From NCBI GenBank assembly GCA_947174825.1, contig CAMWKN010000175.1, positions 1 to 5,186 on the forward strand: 5,186 nucleotides of DNA. Direction: 5' to 3'. A program made the position numbers and the translations under genes. Position 1 is the stretch's first letter. Each line of letters begins with the position of its first letter. Source of the DNA: an uncultured Clostridium sp. Lineage in GTDB: Bacteria > Bacillota_A > Clostridia > Lachnospirales > Lachnospiraceae. Shown one piece after another: positions 1 to 5,186 of this stretch. Under the pieces are notes generated by a model. That model made no database searches and had not been told where the DNA came from. It saw only the letters and a list, made by a program, of their open reading frames with translations.

Positions 1-207
1 ATTGGTATCTTTGCGATTCCAGAGATGGGACGTTTCTACCGTCATGTATTAATCGAGGGCAACTATCCTCATCATGGCGCCGTTGCATTTGGTCATTTTG
101 GCAAGGAATTATTCGAAGTCTTCAAATATATCGGTGTGGATGTAAATGAAATCGGATTTAATCAGCCTAAGGGAATGTTGTACAAGACAGAGAATCCATT
201 TATGTAA
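1..207 (+). CDS. L-fucose isomerase-like sugar isomerase, C-terminal fragment (5' end outside window)
   Basis: The frame is open from base 1 and ends at TAA 205-207, so 68 C-terminal residues are visible and the start lies outside the window. The end resembles the C-terminal domain of L-fucose isomerase and its relatives (COG2407 type): YPHHGAVAFGHFGKELFEVF, then an FNQPKGMLY segment and a terminal ENPFM. The PHH motif (visible residues 23-25) lies where family members carry a histidine ligand of the catalytic divalent metal; I infer this from memory of E. coli FucI and AraA, not from an alignment. These cytoplasmic enzymes interconvert an aldose and its ketose. The next gene on the same strand is a xylulokinase, so a pentose substrate (D-xylose or D-arabinose type) is at least as likely as L-fucose. 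It is not the TIM-barrel XylA type. The family call is fairly firm; the substrate is open. Confidence 0.75.
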   Translation: MGIFAIPEMGRFYRHVLIEGNYPHHGAVAFGHFGKELFEVFKYIGVDVNEIGFNQPKGMLYKTENPFM

Positions 208-240
208 TTATTATTACAAACAAAACGATCATAATAAACT

Positions 241-268
241 CTAGCTGTCCTTGAAATAGTACAGCTAG
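241..268 (+). other. Hairpin 1 in the isomerase-xylB gap
   Basis: Perfect 8-bp inverted repeat, CTAGCTGT (241-248) and ACAGCTAG (261-268), with a 12-nt loop. No T tract follows, so it is not a convincing terminator. A shorter alternative stem, GTACA (259-263) with TGTAC (273-277), shares bases 261-263 and would exclude it. The role is unknown; mRNA 3'-end stability or processing is possible. Confidence 0.4.
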
Positions 269-284
269 CTATTGTACCGATTCA

Positions 285-323
285 TCTATAGGAATGGTTG
301 CATAGTGATTATTCTCCTATAGA
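285..323 (+). other. Hairpin 2 in the isomerase-xylB gap
   Basis: Perfect 9-bp inverted repeat, TCTATAGGA (285-293) and TCCTATAGA (315-323), with a 21-nt loop. It is followed by GTAAAAAC rather than a T run, so it is not a standard plus-strand terminator. It could be an RNA structure or a protein-binding palindrome with separated half-sites. The sequence does not decide between these. Confidence 0.35.
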
Positions 324-335
324 GTAAAAACAAGC

Positions 336-370
336 AGAGAGGCGGTGGCGGAATACGCCATCGCCTCTCT
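336..370 (+). terminator. Strong GC-rich hairpin, probable terminator or mRNA-processing stem between isomerase and xylB
   Basis: A 15-bp stem with one G-U pair: AGAGAGGCGGTGGCG (336-350) and CGCCATCGCCTCTCT (356-370), with a 5-nt loop. It is by far the most stable structure in this gap. The plus-strand tail (TTACATACC) is poor in T. On the minus strand the tail is better (CTTGTTTTTACT), but no minus-strand gene is seen leading into it. It probably ends or dampens transcription coming from the isomerase, leaving xylB at least partly on its own signal. Alternatively it protects the 3' end of a processed isomerase mRNA. Confidence 0.6.
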
Positions 371-444
371 TACATACCGAAAAAATGGAAAGCCAAATCA
401 GCATTCCATTCCACACTAAAACTATAGCGCAGTAGCTAAGACAT

Positions 445-450
445 TATAAT
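445..450 (+). promoter_or_regulatory. Possible -10 element upstream of xylB
   Basis: A perfect TATAAT lies 25 bp before the xylB start codon and after the strong hairpin. At 16-18 bp spacing I find no match to TTGACA (the bases there are around ACTATAGC), and there is no extended TGn. A promoter here would need an activator, or the match is chance in AT-rich DNA. I saw no clear catabolite-response (cre) site. Confidence 0.3.
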
Positions 451-474
451 TAAAGAAAGAAAGGAAGCAAACAC

Positions 475-2004
475 ATGAATTACTTAATAGGTATTGATTT
501 GGGAACTTCATCAACCAAAACCGTTTTATTTGATGAAAAGGGCGAGGTGATCGCCTCTGCCAGCAAAGATTATCCATTGTATACACCGAATAACGGTTGG
601 GCAGAGCAAAAACCGGAAGACTGGCGGGACGCTGCCCTGGAAACCATTACAAAAGTCATCAAAGATTCTGGTGTTTCTGGAGACGATATCAAAGGGCTGG
701 GTATTTCCGGACAAATGCACGGTCTGGTTATGTTAGATGAAGCCGGCGAAGTAATCCGTCCGTCCATTATCTGGTGTGACCAGCGTACTGGCAAGGAATG
801 TGAGGAAATCACAGCAAAAGTTGGCGCAGAACGATTAATTGAAATCACAGCAAATCCAGCACTGACCGGCTTTACCGCCTCCAAGATCCTCTGGGTACGC
901 AACAACGAACCAGAAAACTATGCAAAATGCAAACATATTCTTCTTCCAAAAGATTATGTACGCTATATTCTGACGGGAGAGTTTGCAACAGAAGTATCCG
1001 ATGCCTCTGGTATGCAGCTTTTGGATGTACCAAAGCGTCAATGGTCCGATGAAGTACTGGAGAAATTAGAGATTGACAAGAGCCTGTTGGCAAAGGTTTA
1101 TGAATCACCGGAAGTAACTGGAACCATCCTGCCGGAAATTGCAGAAAAAACCGGATTGTCTACTTCTACAGTAGTAGTAGGCGGTGCCGGCGATAACGCT
1201 GCTGCTGCCGTAGGAACCGGCGTGGTAGAGGACGGCAAGGCATTTACCACCATTGGAACCAGTGGTGTGGTATTCGCCCATAGCAGCAATATCTCCATTG
1301 ATCCAAAGGGACGTGTTCATACTTTCTGCTGTGCCGTACCTGGCGCATGGCATGTGATGGGTGTGACCCAGGCAGCCGGCTATTCCCTAGCATGGTTCCA
1401 GGATAATATCGGTACCGAATATGCCCGCAAAGCAAAGGAGCAAGGCTGTGGCGCCTTTGATCTGATTAATGCTGATGTTCTGAAAACACCAATCGGAGCA
1501 AACCGTCTGCTCTATCTGCCATACTTAAATGGAGAGCGTACACCGCATCTGGATCCGGATTGCCGTGGTGTATTCTTCGGTCTGTCCAGCATGCACACCA
1601 CTGCAGATATGGCAAGAGCTGTCATGGAAGGTATCCAGTATTCTCTGACTGACTGCAATGACATTATCAAAGAAATGGGCATCAATGTCTCCGAGATGAT
1701 GGCATGCGGCGGTGGTGCCAAGAATGGCGTACAGCGTCAGATGATGGCTGATATGTTTGGCTGTGATGTCAACACTGTAACCGCCACCGAAGGTCCTGCA
1801 CTGGGTGTGGCTATTCTTGCCGGAGTAGGTGCTGGACTCTACGAAAGCGTAGAATCTGCCTGCCGGGAAATGATTCACACCGATCCAGCCAAGGAATGTC
1901 ATCCGGATGCTGCAGCTACGGCTGAGTATGATAAATATCATCAGATTTACAAGAATCTGTATGGCTGCCTGAAAGATCAGTTTGCAGAGATGGCAAAACT
2001 GTAA
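475..2004 (+). CDS. xylB: Xylulokinase (FGGY carbohydrate kinase family)
   Basis: Complete 509-residue protein, about the usual xylulokinase length (E. coli XylB has 484). It phosphorylates D-xylulose with ATP to D-xylulose 5-phosphate in the cytoplasm, feeding the pentose phosphate pathway. Visible motifs in order: the N-terminal phosphate loop DLGTSSTK (8-15), the sugar-binding QMHG (80-83) and WCDQR (100-104), GAGDN with the expected catalytic base Asp240 (237-241), GTSG of the second actin-like domain (261-264), LPYLNGERTPH (348-358) and the adenosine-site GGGAKN (412-417). No key residue appears to be missing. The ATG at 475 is supported by an AAGGAAG site at 461-467 with 7 bp spacing. 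It follows an isomerase fragment by 267 bp on the same strand, so the two probably act in one sugar pathway. FGGY kinases vary in substrate (D-ribulose, L-xylulose), but the overall pattern fits xylulokinase best. Confidence 0.93.
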   Translation: MNYLIGIDLGTSSTKTVLFDEKGEVIASASKDYPLYTPNNGWAEQKPEDWRDAALETITKVIKDSGVSGDDIKGLGISGQMHGLVMLDEAGEVIRPSIIWCDQRTGKECEEITAKVGAERLIEITANPALTGFTASKILWVRNNEPENYAKCKHILLPKDYVRYILTGEFATEVSDASGMQLLDVPKRQWSDEVLEKLEIDKSLLAKVYESPEVTGTILPEIAEKTGLSTSTVVVGGAGDNAAAAVGTGVVEDGKAFTTIGTSGVVFAHSSNISIDPKGRVHTFCCAVPGAWHVMGVTQAAGYSLAWFQDNIGTEYARKAKEQGCGAFDLINADVLKTPIGANRLLYLPYLNGERTPHLDPDCRGVFFGLSSMHTTADMARAVMEGIQYSLTDCNDIIKEMGINVSEMMACGGGAKNGVQRQMMADMFGCDVNTVTATEGPALGVAILAGVGAGLYESVESACREMIHTDPAKECHPDAAATAEYDKYHQIYKNLYGCLKDQFAEMAKL

Positions 2005-2033
2005 TGAATTTCTGCCATAAATAAAATTATAAT

Positions 2034-2082
2034 AAAGTGTGCTTCGCACACTTTGCTGCGCCAGCCAGCGTCACGAAGTGAC
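2034..2082. repeat. Cluster of three small TTC/GAA-loop hairpins, possible interspersed palindromic repeat
   Basis: Three short stems follow one another after xylB: AAAGTGTGC-TTC-GCACACTTT (2034-2054, 9 bp perfect), GCTG-CGC-CAGC (2055-2065) and GTCAC-GAA-GTGAC (2070-2082). The outer two have complementary triplet loops (TTC and GAA), so the unit reads similarly on both strands. The first stem is followed on the minus strand by a T-rich stretch, so it may also act as a back-up terminator for the opposing genes. It resembles REP-like intergenic units of bacterial genomes. No second copy exists in this window, so its repeat status is inferred. Confidence 0.45.
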
Positions 2083-2107
2083 ATCTTCCTTTGCTGTCTG
2101 AGTGCAT

Positions 2108-2155
2108 AAAACCGCTAGAGTTTGATCATGATACCATAATCGCTCTAGCGGTTTT
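2108..2155. terminator. Bidirectional intrinsic terminator between xylB and the DUF4253 gene
   Basis: A perfect 13-bp stem, AAAACCGCTAGAG (2108-2120) and CTCTAGCGGTTTT (2143-2155), with a 22-nt loop. The A and T runs at the stem ends give a U tract on both strands. On the plus strand it lies about 100 bp after the xylB stop. On the minus strand it starts about 20 bp after the stop at 2175. This is the expected arrangement for two convergent transcription units. Confidence 0.85.
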
Positions 2156-2174
2156 GTATTTTCCTATCATCTTC

Positions 2175-2507
2175 TCATGGTTCCCACATAAAATACCATG
2201 TTCTTGTCTTCTGCAAATCGTATGCCAATTCCCCAACTGTTCCAGACTCTGTACAAATCTCCAATGCGCAGTCATCAAACGCAGTCTGCTCTCTCGCCAG
2301 CTGCCAGGCATCCTCTTCAGATAGCTTCAAGTCTTCTGCCCAGAATTCCAGCATATTACAACCAAAGACTGCTGGAACCGCACCATATCTCTCATACCAG
2401 TATTTTCCAACTGCCATTAAGTCCATAATTTCTGTTATATCTTCGCAGTCATACATCGGAAAATATGCCAGAAGCTTCCACGGTGCATCCACTGGAAATT
2501 TTAACAT
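2175..2507 (-). CDS. DUF4253 domain, C-terminal part (distal fragment of the interrupted gene)
   Basis: 110 residues if read from the ATG at 2507; the open frame reaches back to 2594. The sequence carries the DUF4253 hallmarks: LLAYFPMYD (12-20), KYWYERYGAVPAV (35-47), an EEDAWQLAREQ helix (64-74) and the end WYFMWEP (104-110), where the family commonly ends in WYFWWD. The usual cysteine/aspartate stretch before the last helix is altered (FDDCALEIC, 77-85). The function of DUF4253 is not known to me. The ATG at 2507 has no ribosome binding site before it (GATGATCTCATT), and the 29 in-frame codons upstream contain no ATG, GTG or TTG. It also lacks the N-terminal half of its domain. It is therefore best seen as the tail of the interrupted gene. 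It would be made separately only by weak reinitiation. Confidence 0.6.
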   Translation of the reverse strand: MLKFPVDAPWKLLAYFPMYDCEDITEIMDLMAVGKYWYERYGAVPAVFGCNMLEFWAEDLKLSEEDAWQLAREQTAFDDCALEICTESGTVGELAYDLQKTRTWYFMWEP

Positions 2508-2594
2508 AATGAGATCATCATTGTCAAAAACACGAAAACAAACCTCTGTCCCAATAAAGGTATCCTGAGGATTGCCATTTCCCGGAACTAACTT

Positions 2595-2597
2595 TTA
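2595..2597 (-). other. In-frame TAA interrupting the DUF4253 domain
   Basis: The codons around it on the minus strand read CCC TCG TAA AAG TTA (Pro-Ser-stop-Lys-Leu). The following bases do not form the CTA context known to favour stop readthrough, and TAA is not used for selenocysteine. It falls in the acidic linker that joins the two halves of DUF4253. Confidence 0.75.
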
Positions 2598-3431
2598 CGA
2601 GGGATCATCATCCCACAGTTCTTCCCCGTCATGTCTCTCCCGATACCATTTTTCCAATAGTTTTTTTCCATCCGGCAATGGCATTTCCTCTGATGACTCC
2701 CACGGCAAAAGAATCTCCCGATTCACATTTTCCTCCAAAGCCTCTAACTCTGCCATCGTCCTTTCATCATTCTCAAAAATGACCGGATATCCCTCTACCG
2801 GAGCCTTCTGTAAGGCTCTCCTATATTGATCCACTACTTCTGTAGGCGATGCTTTCCAATTAATGATTTCATAAGGAACTTCAAAATATGCTGCTGGTCC
2901 CGGAAGTGTGGCATACACTCCCTCATTATACAGCGGTCCCTTTGTATCGTCTTTCATTGTATGAAGGAAATGAATTAATTGGGGAGAACAGTTTTCCTTG
3001 ATAATAATACAGCCATCATCTCCATTGTACCTAAAATAAAAATTAGTTTTCGTCTCAACAATCCCATCCAAATACCAATACTCACATAAGTCGCTGGGAT
3101 CGTTATTACAAGTCATAACAAAACCATCTTCATAAAAGTCATATACCAGGTAACAGTTTCCCACACTGTCCCTGTCAGCAAAAGCCTGTTTCAGCTTTGC
3201 CATTCTGACTGCCGGACTGCTTGCCACCTTCGAAATGCAAACCGCAGCAACCATGAATGCACGAGTATATTTGCCCAATGTTACTGCCCAGACGCAAAGT
3301 GCCCCTGCAATACCAATCCACAGAATATAGGAAAGTATATTCTTAAACCGAGACACACGATTGCTATATCGCACATATTCATCAAAGGTAATGGTTGCAT
3401 CGGTTGTAAATAGAATTTTATGTTCTTCCAT
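2595..3431 (-). CDS. YcxB-like membrane protein with N-terminal half of DUF4253 (truncated by stop)
   Basis: 278 residues. The start is supported by AGGAGGG at 3443-3437, 5 bp before the ATG, and by a sigma-A promoter upstream. After about 30 polar residues come a clear membrane segment (about 31-52) and a second, shorter hydrophobic stretch (about 57-67). Residues 95-160 (YDFYEDGFVM, then EYWYLDGIVETKTNFYF and a histidine-leucine helix) resemble the YcxB-like domain, in which a small beta-rich cytoplasmic domain follows two membrane helices. From about 196 the sequence changes to the start of DUF4253: YRRALQKAPVEGYPVIF, an acidic helix, then the linker ending DDDPS at the stop. Neither domain has a known activity. 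The protein would sit in the membrane with its C-terminal part in the cytoplasm; this is inferred. As written it lacks the conserved half of DUF4253, so the product may be non-functional or may keep only the YcxB-like role. Confidence 0.7.
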   Translation of the reverse strand: MEEHKILFTTDATITFDEYVRYSNRVSRFKNILSYILWIGIAGALCVWAVTLGKYTRAFMVAAVCISKVASSPAVRMAKLKQAFADRDSVGNCYLVYDFYEDGFVMTCNNDPSDLCEYWYLDGIVETKTNFYFRYNGDDGCIIIKENCSPQLIHFLHTMKDDTKGPLYNEGVYATLPGPAAYFEVPYEIINWKASPTEVVDQYRRALQKAPVEGYPVIFENDERTMAELEALEENVNREILLPWESSEEMPLPDGKKLLEKWYRERHDGEELWDDDPS

Positions 3432-3478
3432 GGATACCCTCCTATCATTTGTAGTTGGTTTTGTTTATTATACTCATT

Positions 3479-3507
3479 ATTATAAGCTATTTCTTTCGTA
3501 TCTTCAA
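3479..3507 (-). promoter_or_regulatory. Sigma-A-type promoter of the YcxB-like/DUF4253 gene
   Basis: On the minus strand, TTGAAG (3507-3502), 17 bp, then a perfect TATAAT (3484-3479). It lies just after the terminator of the upstream P-II gene and gives a leader of about 40 nt before the AGGAGGG site and ATG 3431. This makes the gene a separate transcription unit and not the third gene of the DUF1538 operon. Confidence 0.75.
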
Positions 3508-3516
3508 TGAATTTCA

Positions 3517-3559
3517 AAAAAGTCCAGAAATCCCATTTTAAGGAAAAACTGGACTTTTT
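3517..3559. terminator. Intrinsic terminator after the P-II-like gene
   Basis: A perfect 11-bp stem, AAAAAGTCCAG (3517-3527) and CTGGACTTTTT (3549-3559), with a 21-nt loop. On the minus strand the stem ends in a run of six T. It starts 13 bp after the stop of the P-II-like gene, and so closes the DUF1538/P-II operon. Confidence 0.85.
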
Positions 3560-3572
3560 CATGATCAATCTA

Positions 3573-4259
3573 TCACTCTTCCATCTCTTCCACCAGCCTC
3601 AACCCCGCTGTGCTGGTTACCGGCAGCGAAAACACCACTCCACCTGCAGGACTCCCAGTTCCCGCCTGTTCCATAATCGCTTTCATAATAGCATTTTTCT
3701 GCCTGGTACGCACCACAATAAAAATCATTTCCTTTTCCTCTGCCAGCGAAATTCCCAAAAACTTTCTGGCATGTTCCACACCGGTACCCTTGGCATGAAT
3801 CACAGTTCCTCCCGGTGCATCAGCACTTCTGGCAGCGTCCATAATCGTTTCCATATAACCGGCATTTGCAATGGTAACTAACAATTCAAACTCTGTCTCT
3901 TTCAATGAACTCTCCTCCTCAATCACTACTTCCTGGCCAATCGTCAAATAATTTAATGCTTTCTTTCCACCGATACTGCTCATGGGTATGAGAAACGCAA
4001 TTCCCCTGCCCGGTATATCAATATTCATCTTGTTATAAAGTTCTTTTTTTAAGTTTTTCCAGACATTCCGGGTAACAAATGCAAAATAAATCGCCTTTTC
4101 CGTCTTTTCCACACCCAGATAATCCAGAATAGCACTATTTGCTGTACCAGATCCCAAAGTAGATACCGTAATATGAATATCATTTTTTTGAAAGAAAGAG
4201 ATAAACTTTTCCCGCATCCCTCGGTTGGTGATAATGGTCATCATATAAATTTCATTCAT
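3573..4259 (-). CDS. Tandem P-II-like signalling protein partnered with DUF1538
   Basis: 228 residues forming two P-II (GlnB-like, ferredoxin-fold) domains in a row, about 5-105 and 122-220; an ordinary P-II protein is a single domain of about 112. Each half starts with a hydrophobic beta strand (MMTIITNRGM; FELLVTIANAGY) followed by an amphipathic helix. Each also has a B-loop-like glycine segment: IPGRGIAFLIPM (82-93) and TGSPAGGVVFSLPV (201-214), the latter like the TGKIGDGKIFVLPV of GlnB. The T-loop stretch with the modified tyrosine is absent or replaced (GSGTANSAILDYLGV in the first half, AKGTGVEHARKFLGI in the second), so GlnB-type uridylylation is unlikely. ATG 4259 is chosen over the methionines at 6 and 7 because AGGAGG (4271-4266) lies 6 bp before it. 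It follows the DUF1538 gene by 53 bp with no terminator between them, so they are probably co-transcribed. Inferred role: a cytoplasmic sensor that binds a nucleotide or small ligand and controls the DUF1538 membrane protein. Confidence 0.8.
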   Translation of the reverse strand: MNEIYMMTIITNRGMREKFISFFQKNDIHITVSTLGSGTANSAILDYLGVEKTEKAIYFAFVTRNVWKNLKKELYNKMNIDIPGRGIAFLIPMSSIGGKKALNYLTIGQEVVIEEESSLKETEFELLVTIANAGYMETIMDAARSADAPGGTVIHAKGTGVEHARKFLGISLAEEKEMIFIVVRTRQKNAIMKAIMEQAGTGSPAGGVVFSLPVTSTAGLRLVEEMEE

Positions 4260-4312
4260 ACCATTCCTCCTACATCAAAATATCACTGTATAACCCATGC
4301 TTTTGCAACTCC

Positions 4313-5186
4313 TTATAGCTCAATAATGTCATCTTCACCCCAGATATCCAAGTAAGATTCGGAAGACACCGCCTCCCGTCTCGACTTCAGACGGTATACG
4401 GCACCCAGAACCTGAATCGCAATTAAAGGGGTCATAGCCACCATGGCAATGATGCCAAAGGCATCCTGAACAATATTTCCGCCTAATGCCTGACATGCTC
4501 CCATGGCAAATGGCAGCAGAAAGGTAGCTGTCATCGGTCCGGACGCCACACCGCCGGAGTCAAAAGCAATGGCGGTAAAGATCTTAGGCACAAACAGGGA
4601 CAGACAGAGCGCAAGCAGATATCCCGGCAGGATAAACCACAACAGAGAAATACCTGTCAATACCCGGGTCATCGCTAAGCCAACAGAAAATGCCACTCCC
4701 AGAGACAGGCTCAATCCCATGGCACGACCCGATATGGCACCAGAAGTAATCTCCTCCACCTGTTCCATCAATACATAGATTGCCGGCTCTGCTTTGACGA
4801 TAAAAAAACCGATAATCATGCCAATTGGTATCAATATCACCCTGTAGGGCAACTCTGCAATCAATTTACCCAGATAGTTACCTGCCGGCATAAAACCTAC
4901 ATTCACTCCGGTCAAAAACAACACCAGTCCAATATAAGTATAAAAAATACCAATGATTATTTTCAGCAATGTTTTTTTGCCAAACCGCAGGGAAATTATC
5001 TGAAATATCGCAAAAAAAACCGCAATTGGCAACAGAGAAAGCGCAATTTCCTCGATGTATTTTGGGAAACCTCCGGCAAAACATCGCCAAAGCTCCACCG
5101 AATTCTGAATATTCGGTACCGTCTCTGGTATGTATCCGGTATCCTCTGGATGATAGAGCAATCCTAGCAATAACACAGCAAGAATT
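4313..5186 (-). CDS. DUF1538 family multi-spanning membrane protein (5' end probably outside window)
   Basis: The minus-strand frame is open to the window edge and ends at TAA 4315-4313. The first possible start in view is a GTG at 5176-5174, but the frame continues upstream (Ile-Leu-Ala) with no stop, and no ribosome binding site can be judged. I think the true start lies outside. Counting from the GTG (287 residues), about seven hydrophobic segments are visible (roughly 42-62, 71-93, 110-128, 150-168, 172-196, 212-230, 236-258). The conserved DUF1538 motifs are KAEPAIYVLMEQVEEIT (128-144) and AFDSGGVASGP (204-214). The tail (SRREAVSS to EDDIIEL) is polar and acidic and probably cytoplasmic. 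As I recall, family members often hold two DUF1538 repeats; what is visible looks like the second repeat preceded by a linker. The conserved buried acidic residues suggest a transporter or channel, but the substrate is unknown. A P-II-like gene follows in the same operon. Confidence 0.8.
   Translation of the reverse strand, partial: ILAVLLLGLLYHPEDTGYIPETVPNIQNSVELWRCFAGGFPKYIEEIALSLLPIAVFFAIFQIISLRFGKKTLLKIIIGIFYTYIGLVLFLTGVNVGFMPAGNYLGKLIAELPYRVILIPIGMIIGFFIVKAEPAIYVLMEQVEEITSGAISGRAMGLSLSLGVAFSVGLAMTRVLTGISLLWFILPGYLLALCLSLFVPKIFTAIAFDSGGVASGPMTATFLLPFAMGACQALGGNIVQDAFGIIAMVAMTPLIAIQVLGAVYRLKSRREAVSSESYLDIWGEDDIIEL

Larger units (their letters stand above)
2175..3431 (-). pseudogene. YcxB-like / DUF4253 gene interrupted by one in-frame TAA
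   Basis: The minus-strand frame from ATG 3431 runs 278 codons to TAA (2597-2595), then continues in the same frame for 29 sense codons without any usual start, then for the 110 codons ending at TGA 2177-2175. Read through, it would give 417 residues plus the stop position: two membrane segments, a YcxB-like domain and a full DUF4253 domain. The DUF4253 domain spans the stop: its first half (EGYPVIF near residue 213, then an acidic linker DGEELWDDD) lies before it, and its signature second half (LLAYFP, KYWYERYGAVPAV, WYF.W) after it. A single substitution from AAA, CAA or GAA would create this TAA. No frameshift is needed. It is probably a recent nonsense mutation, or a sequencing error; programmed readthrough is less likely. 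Confidence 0.7.

Noticed and set aside
371..474. A catabolite-response element or xylose-repressor operator before xylB
   Set aside because: No stretch matches the cre consensus with its central CG and flanking TG/CA, and no clear operator palindrome was found.
1525..2049. 174-codon minus-strand open frame opposite the end of xylB
   Set aside because: It is fully antisense to well-conserved kinase motifs, starts inside the TTC-loop hairpin and has no recognisable domain.
2091..2428. Plus-strand open frames opposite the DUF4253 tail (77 and 76 codons)
   Set aside because: They lie antisense to a recognisable DUF4253 sequence and across the terminator, have no ribosome binding site and show low-complexity Ser/Pro/Leu composition typical of shadow frames.
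2595..2597. TAA as a programmed readthrough or recoding site
   Set aside because: UAA is not a selenocysteine codon, the downstream context (AAG) is not a known readthrough context, and no adjacent stem-loop is apparent. A nonsense mutation is simpler.
3281..3568. 95-codon minus-strand open frame covering the promoter and start of the YcxB-like gene
   Set aside because: It overlaps the terminator, promoter and start of a better-supported gene in another frame. The better frame has AGGAGGG before its ATG and recognisable domains.
4260..4312. A terminator or promoter between the DUF1538 and P-II-like genes
   Set aside because: I found no stem with a T tract and no convincing -35/-10 pair; only the AGGAGG site of the P-II-like gene is clear, so the two are treated as one operon.

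Overview
The window looks like a piece of a Gram-positive, low-to-moderate-GC Clostridia chromosome, most likely Lachnospiraceae-like. The evidence is strong AGGAGG-type ribosome binding sites, a clean sigma-A-type promoter (TTGAAG-17-TATAAT), short intrinsic terminators, and the gene families present. The genus cannot be fixed from the sequence alone.

Left part, plus strand (1-2160): the last 68 codons of a sugar isomerase of the L-fucose isomerase-like family, then 267 bp holding three hairpins, then a complete xylulokinase gene (xylB). Together they suggest pentose catabolism: ketol isomerisation of a sugar, then ATP-dependent phosphorylation into the pentose phosphate pathway. After xylB comes a cluster of small TTC/GAA-loop hairpins and a strong 13-bp bidirectional terminator, which separates xylB from the convergent minus-strand genes.

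Middle, minus strand (2175-3507): one reading frame coding for a YcxB-like membrane domain followed by a DUF4253 domain. It is cut by a single in-frame TAA at 2595-2597. On both sides of the stop the frame keeps recognisable DUF4253 sequence, and the distal part has no ribosome binding site. The simplest reading is a gene of about 417 sense codons broken by a nonsense mutation (or a sequencing error). It has its own promoter and a good ribosome binding site.

Right part, minus strand (3517-5186): a two-gene operon. The upstream gene, open at the window edge, codes for a multi-spanning DUF1538 membrane protein. The downstream gene, 53 bp later, codes for a protein of two tandem P-II-like domains without the classical T-loop tyrosine region. 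It ends at an intrinsic terminator. The pairing suggests a P-II-type sensor that controls a membrane transporter or channel of unknown substrate. This is the most interesting intact system in the window. No tRNA, rRNA, CRISPR array, insertion sequence or phage gene was seen.
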